Shown: positions 17,306-25,775, counted from the stretch's first letter. The stretch: 64,000 nt of DNA from Microvirga sp. TS319 (GCF_041276405.1 NZ_JBGGGT010000001.1:293501-357500); one strand, 5' to 3'. Notes: a model not told the origin generated them from the letters alone. Made by a program: numbers and translations.

Positions 17306-18181
17306 ATGCGTATCGAGGTGCTGATCGACGTCAAGACGATCCTCGGCGAGGGACCCCTCTGGGACGTCGATGAAGAACGACTCTATTTCATCGACAGTTT
17401 CGGCTGCAGCGTGTTCCGCTGTACGGCAGACGGAGGTGAGGTGCGGGCCTGGGATGTGCCCGCCAAGATCGGGTCGATGGCCTTGCGGAAGCAGGGTGGT
17501 GCGGTCGTTTCACTGGCGAACGGCTTCCATTTCCTCGATTTCAAAACGGGCGAAACACAGCTGATCATCGACCCGGAGCCGGGCAAGCCCGGCAACCGCA
17601 TCAACGATGGCAAGGTGGACAAGCGCGGGCGTTTCGTCGCGGGTTCCATGGACACCATGGAGGAAGGGCCGAATGGCGCCCTCTACCGTCTCGATCCGGA
17701 TCTCTCTTTGCACATGCTCGACGACGGCATTGTCGTGTCCAACGGACCATGCTGGAGCCCGGATGGGCGGATCTTCTATTTCGCCGATACGTGGTCGGGC
17801 GAGATCTGGGCCTACGATTATGACCACGAGACCGGCGCCGTATCCAATCGGCGAACCTTCACCACCGTCGACACCTCACGTGGCGGCGCAGCCGATGGAT
17901 CCACGGTCGACGAGGAGGGGTTCCTCTGGAATGCCCAGGTCTATGACGGCAAGGTCGTACGCTACACCCCGGATGGGACGATCGACCGGGTGATCGACAT
18001 GCCGGTCAAGAAGGTGACCAGTGTGATGTTCGGCGGACCGAACCTCGACATTCTCTTCGTCACCTCCATGGCCAAGCCGCCGTTGCCGCGCTTCCCCGGG
18101 GACGGTGTTCAACGCGGCAGCCTTTTTGCAATTTATGACCTCGGCATCCGGGGCGTGCCAGAGCCGCGCTTCGCTGGATGA
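17306..18181 (+). CDS. SMP-30/gluconolactonase/LRE family lactonase (copy 2)
   Basis: A 291-aa paralogue of the preceding gene with the same propeller signature: ILGEGPLWDVDEERLYFIDS, RINDGKVDKRGRFVAGSMD, VSNGPCWSPDGRIFYFADTWSGEIWAYDYD, DGSTVDEEGFLWNAQVYDGKVVRY and TSVMFGGPNLDILFVTS. All expected metal ligands (Glu, Asn, Asp) appear present. GGAGGAG precedes the ATG at 17306. It is the last gene of the cluster: an IS6 element begins 9 bp after the stop, so any further pathway gene on this side has been displaced. Confidence 0.93.
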   Translation: MRIEVLIDVKTILGEGPLWDVDEERLYFIDSFGCSVFRCTADGGEVRAWDVPAKIGSMALRKQGGAVVSLANGFHFLDFKTGETQLIIDPEPGKPGNRINDGKVDKRGRFVAGSMDTMEEGPNGALYRLDPDLSLHMLDDGIVVSNGPCWSPDGRIFYFADTWSGEIWAYDYDHETGAVSNRRTFTTVDTSRGGAADGSTVDEEGFLWNAQVYDGKVVRYTPDGTIDRVIDMPVKKVTSVMFGGPNLDILFVTSMAKPPLPRFPGDGVQRGSLFAIYDLGIRGVPEPRFAG

Positions 18182-18190
18182 CGCCATGGC

Positions 18191-19006
18191 GGGCACTGTC
18201 AGGTTAACCTGTGGGTGACGGGATGCTGGCATAGGCGAGGGCATGAAACCGACCCGCCATGCTCGAGATGCCCGTCACCGCTTCCCGGCTGAGGTGATCA
18301 GCCATGCCATTTGGCTTTACTTCCGGTTTCCGCTCAGCCTGCGCATGGGCGAGGAAATGCTGGCCGCCAGAGGCATCAAGGTCAGCCATGAGACGGTCCG
18401 GCAATGGGCATTGAAGTTCGGCCAGAGCTTTGCCACCCAAATTCGCCGGCGTCTTCCGGCAACTGCAGACAAATGGCACCTTGATGAGGTCGCGATCGGC
18501 ATCGCGGGCAAGAAGCAATGGCTCTGGCGCGCAGTGGATCAGAACGGAGTTGTGCTCGATGTCCTGGTCCAGAGCCGTCGCGATGCGAAAGCGGCAAAGC
18601 GTTTGCTGCGCAAACCGCTGAAGCGGCAGTGCCGGTCACCGCGTGTGATGATCACGGACAAGCTACCCAGCTGTGGAGCAGCCAAGCGCGAAATCATGCC
18701 GGCTGTCGAACACCGTCAGCACAAGAGGCTCAACAATCGGGCGGAGAATTCTCACCAGTCGACCCGGCGACGCGAACGCATCATGAAGCGCTTCAAATCA
18801 GCCAGGCAGGCGCAGCGTTTCCTCTCGGTTCATGACCAGGTGGCAAACCTTTTCCTCCGTCCCGCAAACACCAATGCCGCTGATCATCGCCAGTCCCGCG
18901 CTCGGGCGTTCCAGGCCTGGACCGAGATAACCGGTGCCGCGACGGTTGCCTGGTCCAGCCTCGAACCAGGATCGGCGTATCCGTCGTCAATAACTTGACG
19001 GTGCCC
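18191..19006 (+). mobile_element. IS6-family element, complete
   Basis: The ends match as inverted repeats: GGGCACTGTCAGGTTAA at 18191-18207, and on the other strand GGGCACCGTCAAGTTAT at 19006-18990. Length is about 816 bp. The flanking 8-mers differ, so recombination or deletion at one side is likely. The right end abuts a remnant of a different IS6-family copy. Confidence 0.82.
18243..18998 (+). CDS. IS6-family transposase
   Basis: A 251-aa DDE transposase. The N-terminal HTH (HRFPAEVISHAIWLYFRFPLSLRMGEEMLAARGI) is followed by catalytic Asp in KWHLDEVAIGIAGKKQWLWRAVD, Asp in RVMITDKLPSCG and Glu in LNNRAENSHQSTRRRERIMKRF. The core is intact. The C-terminus is slightly longer than usual because the stop lies in the right terminal repeat. 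Confidence 0.9.
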   Translation: MKPTRHARDARHRFPAEVISHAIWLYFRFPLSLRMGEEMLAARGIKVSHETVRQWALKFGQSFATQIRRRLPATADKWHLDEVAIGIAGKKQWLWRAVDQNGVVLDVLVQSRRDAKAAKRLLRKPLKRQCRSPRVMITDKLPSCGAAKREIMPAVEHRQHKRLNNRAENSHQSTRRRERIMKRFKSARQAQRFLSVHDQVANLFLRPANTNAADHRQSRARAFQAWTEITGAATVAWSSLEPGSAYPSSIT

Positions 19007-19008
19007 GC

Positions 19009-19181
19009 GATAGCTGATCGGAAATTGTAGATACCAGCGGACCGCCTAGAGGATGATCTCCGCCTGAACTGCCGACCCTTGAACAGGTTCTTGTTATTTC
19101 GCTTCACACCAGCCCCTCGCAATACCCTCGTGTCGTAGCTTAGGCAGAGCAAGCTTCAACGCTGCAACAGAACCGGGTTAT
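19009..19181 (-). mobile_element. Remnant of a second IS6-type element (5' part only)
   Basis: On the minus strand this has the start of an IS6 transposase (KRNNKNLFKGRQFRRRSSSRRSAGIYNFRSAIAG) and the terminal repeat GGTTCTGTTGCAGCGTT near 19179. It matches base for base in long stretches the 5' end of the IS6 copy at 32520-32702 (NKNPFKGRQF..., shared start-region spacing). The rest of the gene is missing, replaced by the IS6 element at 18191-19006. Confidence 0.72.
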
Positions 19182-19223
19182 GTCAGTCCGGTTCAGTTCG
19201 AAAAGCCGGCCCGATAGCTGCGA

Positions 19224-20264
19224 GAGCCATTTCCGGCTATTTCGAGTCAGAGGGATTCCGCCCTGAGCTCTGATGTGGCTTGCTGGCTTCCAGACATGGA
19301 GGCCCGGCATGGCACGTGCTTACAGTCAGGATCTACGGGATCGGGTGATCAAGACGGCCCTGGGTGGCGTCTCGGTGCGGCAGGCCGCCGCCCGCTATGG
19401 CGTTGGCGCCTCAACGGCCATTCTGTGGGTGCGCCGCGCTCGATCCGGCGAGGTGGCGGCCCGCCGGCAGGGACAGCCCAGAGGCTCCAAGCTCGATGCG
19501 CATGCGGCCTTTCTGGTGGAGCTGATTGACGCCTCCTCGCATATCAGTCTTCACGAGATGCAGGCCCGCTTAAGGGAGGAGCGCGGCGTCTCGGCTGGCA
19601 TCGGCACGCTCTGGCGCTTCTTCCACGCGCGGGCGATCACCGTCAAAAAAAACCGCGCACGCCTGCGAGCGCGACCGGCCTGACGTCAGAGCCGCGCGGG
19701 AGGCTTGGTTTGACGGGCAACTGGATCTCGATCCGGACCGGCTGGTGTTCATCGACGAGACCAGCGCCTCGACCAAGATGGCGCGCCTGTATGGCCGTTG
19801 CGCACGGGGGCAGCGTTTGCGGGTCGGCCTTCCGCACGGACACTGGAAGACCACCACCTTTGTGGCCGGCCTGCGCCTGAGCGGGTTCTCCGCCCCGATG
19901 GTGCTGGACGGGCCGATGACCGGCCCGTAGTTTGCAGCTTACGTCGAGCAGATCCTGGTGCCGACCCTCCGACCGGGCGACGTGGTGATTTTGGACAACC
20001 TGCCGCCCCACAGAAGTGCGGCCGTGCGAGAGCTTGTTGAGGCGACCGGCGCCAGGCTGATGCGCCTGCCGCCGTATTCGCCCGACTTCAACCCGATTGA
20101 GAATGCCTTTGCCAAGCTCAAGGCCCTGCTACGCAAGGCAGCCGCCCGGACGAAAGAAACACTCTGGCAGACCATCGGCGAGTTGCTGGACGAGTTCTCG
20201 CCCGAGGAATGTGCCAACTACTTCAGGGCCGCTGGATATGAACCGGAGTAAGCGGAAATGGCTC
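19224..20264 (+). mobile_element. IS630-family element, degenerate
   Basis: The inverted ends share GAGCCATTTCCG (19224-19235, and on the minus strand 20264-20253). The interior is an IS630 transposase with a frameshift and a stop. Its right edge has been hit by the IS5 element at 20268. Confidence 0.7.
19309..20251 (+). pseudogene. IS630 transposase: frameshift at an A8 run plus an in-frame TAG
   Basis: Part 1 (19309-19683) has the HTH half: YSQDLRDRVIKTALGGVSVRQAAARYGVGASTAILWVRR. Part 2, in the next frame, continues from the AAAAAAAA run at 19645-19652 as the DDE domain: VFIDETSASTKMARLYGRC, GDVVILDNLPPHRSAAVRELVEATGA and YSPDFNPIENAFAKLK. IS630 elements often use programmed frameshifting at an A-run, so the shift alone may be normal, although the step needed here is +1 (or -2). 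The TAG at 19928-19930 (DGPMTGP*FAAYVEQ) is a true nonsense change. The catalytic triad is otherwise preserved. Confidence 0.83.
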
Positions 20265-20267
20265 TAA

Positions 20268-21221
20268 GAGGCTGGTGAGCAATTTTATTGCTCAATCTAA
20301 GTACTTGATTCAACATAGGTTTGGAGCTGGCTGCTGCTGCGGATGCGGGCTGTGTGACGGTCTGGGAGCCCCGCCATGGATGCCTGTCTCTACGCCAGCG
20401 ACCTCACCGATGCCGAATGGGCGTTGCTCGAGCCCCTCGTTCCCCGCAGCCATCCGGCCGGACGACCGCAGACCTATCCGTTACGGCGCATCGTCGATGC
20501 GATCTTTTACCTGCTACGCACTGGCGCACAATGGCGGCTGCTGCCGCACGAGTATCCGCCGCGTGGTGCCGTCTTCTACCACTATGCGCAGTGGCGCGAG
20601 GATGGCACCTGGGAGCACGTGACCCAGGTTCTGCGGGAGAGGTATCGCCGCGCGATCGGGCGGGCTGCTCAGCCGACAGCAGCGATCATCGACAGCCAAT
20701 CAGTTAAAACCACTGAGATGGGCGGCCCACGGGGGTACGATGGCGGCAAAAAGGTCAAGGGCCGCAAGCGTCATTTGCTGGTCGACACGCAAGGCACGCT
20801 GCTGAAGACCAAAGTCCATCCGGCCGACATCCATGACCGCGCCGGAGCTGAGATGCTGTTGGCAGGTCTGCAGCAACTCTTTCCAGCCATCGAGCGGATG
20901 TGGGCTGACACGGCTTATCGCGGATTGAAGGACTGGCTGCGCCGAGCACTCGGCTGGAAGCTGTCGATCCCGCAACACTGGTGGAGCGGCGGCGTCTGGA
21001 CACGGATTGATGCAGAGCCGCCGACGCGGCCGAGTGGCTTTCAGGTGCTCGCACGAAGGTGGGTGGTTGAGCGAACACTGGCGTGGCTTACCACCAGTCG
21101 ACGGCTCGCCAAGGACTACGAACGCCTGATCGAGACCGGCGAAATGCTGCTCTATCTCGCCATGAGCCGCATCCTGCTGCGCCGGCTCACGCGAAAGGAA
21201 AGATAATTGCTCACCAGCCTC
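20268..21221 (+). mobile_element. IS5-family element, complete, with TAA target duplication
   Basis: Perfect 17-bp inverted repeats GAGGCTGGTGAGCAATT (20268-20284) and AATTGCTCACCAGCCTC (21205-21221) bound 954 bp. The flanks are TAA at 20265-20267 and at 21222-21224, a 3-bp duplication of the kind made by IS5 subgroups. It inserted directly next to the right end of the IS630 copy. It looks like a recent, potentially active insertion. Confidence 0.9.
20376..21206 (+). CDS. IS5-family transposase
   Basis: A 276-aa intact DDE transposase. The N-terminal DUF4096-like part (LYASDLTDAEWALLEPLVPR, RRIVDAIFYLLRTGAQWRLLP) is followed by catalytic Asp in AAIIDSQSVKTTEMGG, Asp in MWADTAYRGLKDW and Glu in RWVVERTLAWL. 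Length is normal and no break is seen. Confidence 0.93.
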   Translation: MDACLYASDLTDAEWALLEPLVPRSHPAGRPQTYPLRRIVDAIFYLLRTGAQWRLLPHEYPPRGAVFYHYAQWREDGTWEHVTQVLRERYRRAIGRAAQPTAAIIDSQSVKTTEMGGPRGYDGGKKVKGRKRHLLVDTQGTLLKTKVHPADIHDRAGAEMLLAGLQQLFPAIERMWADTAYRGLKDWLRRALGWKLSIPQHWWSGGVWTRIDAEPPTRPSGFQVLARRWVVERTLAWLTTSRRLAKDYERLIETGEMLLYLAMSRILLRRLTRKER

Positions 21222-21355
21222 TAAGTCGCTCTCCACTAATCCGAAGCAAATCCAGCATTCACCTTAGCCGTAAGAGTGGTTGCTTATAGTAGCTGGATTG
21301 GGCTTGGATTTGATGGCTCAATGCACGCACTGTCAAGGCTTGGTGCATTGGCAAA

Positions 21356-22111
21356 CTACCGGCTTTCAAATTCCGACACGCGCAGCTCATACAAAAGGAA
21401 GGCCTCGATCAGAATCGAAGCCCTGGCGACGAGACGAGCGTGAAAGCCTGCCCTCTCGATCGCGGCGCTCATCAAGGTCAGGTCAGAATCCGACGACAGG
21501 AGGATATAGAAGGAGCCACCTGGCGCAATTCTTGCACGTGCCTGCTCAAAAACCGGCAGGATATCCCGATACCCGGGGCCGGCGTGCCAAGCCCGGTCGG
21601 CTATGTCACGAGGCTCGTCTGGGAACGAGGGCGGACTGAACAGAATGATATCGAACCGCCGGTACTCCGGAACCGCCGCGAACAAATCAGAGCATACGGC
21701 TTCCACACGGTCCCCGAGGCCGTTCGCCGGTGCGTTCTCGGTCACGGATTGTACGGCCTTCGGATTGACGTCGATAGCCAAGACGCTAACTGCGCCAGCT
21801 CGGGCAGCCGCGAGTGCCAGAACTCCGGATCCCGTACCTACATCCGCAATGTGCTTGCCGGAGAGATCAAGCCGACCGATAAAGGTTGCAAAGAACTTAC
21901 TCGATAGAAACCAGCGCGGGTGGAACACGGTCGGATAGACAATAAGGCGAAAGCCAGCTGCGCGCACGGTCCTCGTCCTGCGCCACTCGAACACGAAACG
22001 GTAGGCAAGGAGATGAATGGCGCGGCGGAGAAACCGCCGTGCGAAACCTTGCTCGGCACCCGGGCGGTTGGACTCACTCACGAGCGAAAGAGTGTCGATC
22101 AGCTTATCCAC
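21356..22111 (-). CDS. Class I SAM-dependent methyltransferase
   Basis: A 251-aa protein with a Rossmann methyltransferase core: motif I ADVGTGSGVLALAAARAGA (about residues 90-108), VLAIDVNPKAVQSVTENA (motif II/acidic residue) and DIILFSPPSFPDEPRD. In the last, SPPS takes the place of the NPPY motif of HemK/PrmC-type amino-group methyltransferases. An N-terminal helical segment (RFLRRAIHLLAYRFVFEWRRTRTVRAAGFRL) precedes it. The target is not predictable. The gene is isolated between the IS5 and an IS6 fragment and is not in an evident operon. It appears intact. Confidence 0.82.
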   Translation of the reverse strand: MDKLIDTLSLVSESNRPGAEQGFARRFLRRAIHLLAYRFVFEWRRTRTVRAAGFRLIVYPTVFHPRWFLSSKFFATFIGRLDLSGKHIADVGTGSGVLALAAARAGAVSVLAIDVNPKAVQSVTENAPANGLGDRVEAVCSDLFAAVPEYRRFDIILFSPPSFPDEPRDIADRAWHAGPGYRDILPVFEQARARIAPGGSFYILLSSDSDLTLMSAAIERAGFHARLVARASILIEAFLLYELRVSEFESR

Positions 22112-22181
22112 TGCTGTCCATCAATTGCCGTTGCGCCATAGCAGAAAACAGCCGAAAGTCCAGGAAGTTCATCTTCTCTCG

Positions 22182-22331
22182 GGTGATGTCACGGTAATTA
22201 TTAACCCGAGGCCTGTGGCTTAAGAGTGGCGGCATGACCAAGCCCGTCAGCCACAAGCGCCACCGGTTCCCACCGCGGATCATCGCTCCTGCCGTCTGGT
22301 TATATTCAGATTTCCACTGAGCTTGCGATGG
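22182..22331 (+). mobile_element. IS6 fragment, left end and transposase N-terminus
   Basis: It begins with the terminal repeat GGTGATGTCACGGTAATT at 22182. The transposase start is at 22234 (MTKPVSHKRHRFPPRIIAPAVWLY), which soon loses frame and stops. It resembles the IS6 copies at 35859-36669 and 23490-24091. Everything after about 22331 is unrelated, so this is a truncated relic. Confidence 0.75.
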
Positions 22332-22667
22332 TTCCGATGCTGCTGGTGAATGGGTTGGAGCGTTTAAGGCGGGGTCGGTGTTCAAGCTGCGGGCTTGGAT
22401 CCAGACCCGGGGCGTGCCATGGCATTCCACCCGGCTTTGAGAGGAGATGCCCCAGCTTCGACCGCAACCGTTGCCCCGAGCGGCCTTTCTCCGTGGCAAT
22501 AACCGTGTTGCACAGATCTGCTGGGAACCGCACTCAGCCCACTCGATGGCTTTCGTTAAGCAGTGCGGACGGACTTCGGGCGTCCAAGCTCGAGCATGCG
22601 GTTCAAGACCGTGACGGCGATGGCGACTTCTGTCCTACGACGCCGGGCCATCCGCGAGCGTAGGGCG
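22332..22667. other. Chimeric debris between IS6 fragments, with a gene-tail relic
   Basis: Most of this stretch has no recognisable gene. On the minus strand at 22556-22642 a short frame ends in EVAIAVTVLNRMLELGRPKSVRTA, the apparent C-terminus of a truncated gene. A similar tail lies at 50808-50882 beside another IS6. I do not recognise the parent family. Confidence 0.5.
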
Positions 22668-23489
22668 GGTTCTGTCGCAAATCCGGAACAGAGACGAGAA
22701 AGGATCGCGCGTTTGTGGCGAGTTCATGCGGCGAGCCGCTCGAACTGCTCTGCAAGCGATAGATTTGAATTGCAGGTGTACTTCGCCTGTCCTTTCCGCA
22801 TCATGTGAACCATTTCAATCCCGCCCAAGATCACACGAGCGCTGTTGATGGACTTGAACCCGAGCGTCGTCCGGATCCGTCGCTTGATCGCCCGATGATC
22901 CTGCTCGATCCGATTGTTTAAGTAGGCACTTTGCCGGATGCGAATGGGCTTCACATCACGCCGCGCTCTAACCTGGAGCCGATCGGCAGTATCGCAGGAG
23001 AGGATCGCTTCTCGGTTCGTCTGGCTGCCGTCGATCACGATCCGCTCCGGACGGCCATGTCGCTTCAGCGCCTTGCGCAGGAACCGCTTGGCAGCAGCCA
23101 GATTACGCCGCTCGCTGAACCAGAACTCGACCGTATCGCCGTTGCTGTCGATGGCCCGGTAGAGATATTTCCACTGCCCGCGGACTTTGATGTAAGTTTC
23201 GTCGATATGCCATTTCCGGCCAACGGGTCGCTTGCGGCGATTGAATTGCTCGAGCAGGAGCGGAGCATAGTGGACAGTCCAGCGATGAATGGTTGTGTGG
23301 TCAACGGAGATGCCGCGCTCGTTCATCATCTCCTCAAGATTCCGCAGGCTGAGATTGTAGGCCAGATACCAGCGGACGCACAGCAGGATCACCGAACAAT
23401 CGAAATGGCGGCCTTTGAACATTATGTACCTCCGGAACGTGCCGAAGGCGTAGACCGAACTGCGTTACTGAAGGGTTTGCAACAGATCC
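22668..23489 (-). mobile_element. IS6-family element, complete (IS26-like ends)
   Basis: The ends are GGTTCTGTCGCAAATCC (22668-22684) and, on the other strand, GGATCTGTTGCAAACCC (23489-23473). These are of the GG-CTGT-GCAAA type typical of IS6/IS26. Length is 822 bp. The flanking 8-mers differ, so this copy no longer shows a target duplication. Its right edge cuts another IS6 transposase gene. Confidence 0.85.
22724..23422 (-). CDS. IS6-family transposase
   Basis: A 232-aa intact protein. It begins MFKGRHFDCSVILLCVRWYLAYNLSLRNLEEMM (HTH region), with catalytic Asp in KWHIDETYIKVRGQWKYLYRAID, Asp in IVIDGSQTNREAI and Glu in LNNRIEQDHRAIKRR. The C-terminus LAEQFERLAA is complete. It is the full-length homologue of the truncated copy at about 39822-40394. 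Confidence 0.93.
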   Translation of the reverse strand: MFKGRHFDCSVILLCVRWYLAYNLSLRNLEEMMNERGISVDHTTIHRWTVHYAPLLLEQFNRRKRPVGRKWHIDETYIKVRGQWKYLYRAIDSNGDTVEFWFSERRNLAAAKRFLRKALKRHGRPERIVIDGSQTNREAILSCDTADRLQVRARRDVKPIRIRQSAYLNNRIEQDHRAIKRRIRTTLGFKSINSARVILGGIEMVHMMRKGQAKYTCNSNLSLAEQFERLAA

Positions 23490-24091
23490 ACCGAAAGCCC
23501 TGCATCATCCGTTCCCGCTTTCGCAACGGGAGATGGGAGTTCTCAGCCCTGTTGTTGAGGCCCTTGTGGGACCGGTGCTCCACCCTTGGCAGGACCTGCC
23601 GCCTGGCGGCGGCATACGAGGGCAGCTTGTCAGTAATGATGCGCCTGGGTGCGATGCCTTGTTTCTTCATCAGCCGGGTCAGCAAACGCTTGGCCGCCTT
23701 TGTGTCGCGTCGACTCTGGAGGATTTCATCGAGCACATATCCATCCTGATCAACCGCCCTTCAGAGCCAATGTTTCTTGCCAGAGATCGTGACCACGACC
23801 TCATCCAAGTGCCAGATGTCGCGGCGGCTTGGCGTCTTGCACCTGAGACGGCGAGCGTACGCCGGCCCAAACTTCAGCGCCCATCGGCGGATGGTCTTAT
23901 ACGAAACGGCGATGCCGCGCTCAAGCAGCAACTCCTCGACCAAGCGCAGGCTCAGAGGAAATCTGAAGTACAACCAGACCGCATGGGCGATGATCTGGGA
24001 CGGAAACCGGTGGCGCTTGTAGCTGATGGAGTTGATCATGCCGCGGCTCTTAAGCCAAATGCCGCTGACCAAAAGTTATCGTGACATCACC
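23490..24091 (-). pseudogene. IS6-family transposase/element, truncated and nonsense-interrupted
   Basis: On the minus strand the left end GGTGATGTCACGATAAC lies at 24091-24075. The transposase runs from about 24036 (MINSISYKRHRFPSQIIAHAVWLYFRFPLSLRLVEELLLERG) to 23490, where it is cut after RERMMQGFR by the IS6 at 22668-23489. An in-frame TGA replaces the second Trp of KKHWLW (KKHWL*RAVDQDG, stop at about 23760). The frame then continues with LDEILQSRRDTKAAKRLL and NNRAENSHLPLRKRE. It is therefore doubly dead: nonsense plus loss of the C-terminus. Confidence 0.85.
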
Positions 24092-24497
24092 GACAGGATC
24101 AGGCCGTTCGGGATGAGCTTGGCCAGCTGTCGATTTGCACTTTAGAATCGGACTGGCAGCCGCTGAGAGATCACTGACTTAGCTGAGGCTGGAGTGCAGA
24201 AGACGACATTTCATTCGAGACCGCTTGCATTTCCTATGAGACTGGACGCTTCCTCAGTCTCACAGGAAGGACACCATTAGCGTTCAAATCGCCCAGTCCC
24301 ATCATGAAGTGCAAATCGAGAGCTGTGTCTGCATCCGTGCATAGCACTGGGCAGATCTCATCCGGATTGCCGTATTGGCCGCGCGAGCGAGCCTTCCTTG
24401 AGGCTGACCAAGTTGTTGTGCTCTCACCTCTGTCCGGACTTTATCCGGGATCATGCTTCTCCGCCGGTAGAGGGCACGCCTTGTGGCCAGTTCACAG
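24092..24497. other. 406-bp stretch without a recognisable gene
   Basis: It lies between the IS6 relic and the 3' end of the phosphatase gene. Short frames on either strand have no family I recognise. No hairpin terminator is obvious. It could contain decayed mobile DNA. Confidence 0.45.
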
Positions 24498-25775
24498 TCA
24501 CGGCTGCTTTGGCGGCTCATGCGTTTTCGGTTCGATGATGATGCTCGGAGGGGTGGGCTTAGAGCCGGTCTCGATCAGATGCTGCAGGTCACCCTGTGAC
24601 ACGGCGTCCGCCGTTTGCGACGGCGTGGCCCGCTGGAGCCCATAGGTGTTCGTCTGCGGCTGAGCCTCGGGGGCAGCAGCTTTCTCACTCCTGACGTCCG
24701 ATAGGGTCTCCGGCGCAACAAGGCCAAGTCTTGCGGCGTGCTCGACCATCGCCACGCTGTTGGCTGCGAGCACCAAGCTGCTTCCTGCGCCCGCCACGAC
24801 CTTGGCGAGCTCTTCGATCTGCCTGATCATCTTTGGGTCTCGGGAAACATTCCGAATGTAGACCACCAGCACCCGCCCGGGATGCTCCTCGACAATCTGG
24901 CGGTAGATCTCGGGATCGTGCTGCCCACTATCGCCGATGAGAATGAAAGGCAGCTCACTGTAGAGCGCCAGCATGTTGTGGATCAGCTCGCGCTTGTGAT
25001 TTTCGGCCTTTCGCGGCAGCGGGCTTGTCCAGGAGATGCCCCATTCCCGCAGAAACAGGACCGGGCCGACCGGAATCCCGTGCAGGCTAAAGAATTCCTC
25101 CAACACCTCGTAAATGCCCCAGGGCGCTCGCGAGACATAGAGCATGGGATTTTGCTGATCGCCGGAGGTGCCGACGTGCAGGGCCCGGTACAAGGCGGCG
25201 ACACCGGGAAACGCGACCCGGCTTGGCGCGTCCTCAACGAACAGGCGCCAGAGCATCGCGAGCTTGTTGGCCACGCCGGTTTGCATGATGGTGTCATCAA
25301 TGTCGCTGATGACCACATACCGGCAGCTGGCCGGTGGAATGAAGATCTTCGCTTGCGCCTGGGCGGATTGCGGCTGAGCCAAAGCCAGATCCATGAGGTG
25401 CCACGAACGGTCGGATGGTGGCGGCAGGGGAGGGGACAGGTGCACCCGGAAGTAGCCATCACGGTCCGTGGTGAAGGAGCCTTCGGCACCAGAGAAGCGG
25501 GCCGTCACCGCGGCATCCGAGACTGCGCGGCGGGCGATGCGCTGACCGATGTCGCGTAAGTTGGCGAGGAGGTCGCCTCGTCCGGGTCCGGGGGCTGATC
25601 GCGATTGCCGGAACACCCGGCCGATCAAAAAGACCTCGTGGCGAGATCCATAGCCTCGGTAGGGCTGGATAACCACGCCACCCTCGCCCTGCGCCTCGTG
25701 CACGGGCCGGGCCACAACGCCCAGGATGCGGGTGAGGGCTGCCAGCCACCTCTTGGCCGTTCCGCTGAGGCTCAT
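24498..25775 (-). CDS. App1-like phosphatase domain protein (DUF2183)
   Basis: A 425-aa protein with a C-terminal App1/DUF2183 catalytic domain of the HAD type. The nucleophile motif is VVISDIDDTIMQTG (DxDxT), followed by FPGVAALYRALH, NPMLYVSRAPWGIYEVLEEFFSLHGIPVGPVLFLREWG, FILIGDSGQHDPEIY and VLVVYIRNVSRD. The yeast relative is a phosphatidate phosphatase; bacterial members are largely uncharacterised. The N-terminal ~170 residues (VIQPYRGYGSRHEVFLIGRVFRQS) form the usual beta-rich partner domain. A Pro/Gln-rich tail ends the protein. The ATG at 25775 is preferred over an upstream TTG because it overlaps the stop of the 48-aa ORF (ATGA). Confidence 0.88.
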   Translation of the reverse strand: MSLSGTAKRWLAALTRILGVVARPVHEAQGEGGVVIQPYRGYGSRHEVFLIGRVFRQSRSAPGPGRGDLLANLRDIGQRIARRAVSDAAVTARFSGAEGSFTTDRDGYFRVHLSPPLPPPSDRSWHLMDLALAQPQSAQAQAKIFIPPASCRYVVISDIDDTIMQTGVANKLAMLWRLFVEDAPSRVAFPGVAALYRALHVGTSGDQQNPMLYVSRAPWGIYEVLEEFFSLHGIPVGPVLFLREWGISWTSPLPRKAENHKRELIHNMLALYSELPFILIGDSGQHDPEIYRQIVEEHPGRVLVVYIRNVSRDPKMIRQIEELAKVVAGAGSSLVLAANSVAMVEHAARLGLVAPETLSDVRSEKAAAPEAQPQTNTYGLQRATPSQTADAVSQGDLQHLIETGSKPTPPSIIIEPKTHEPPKQP

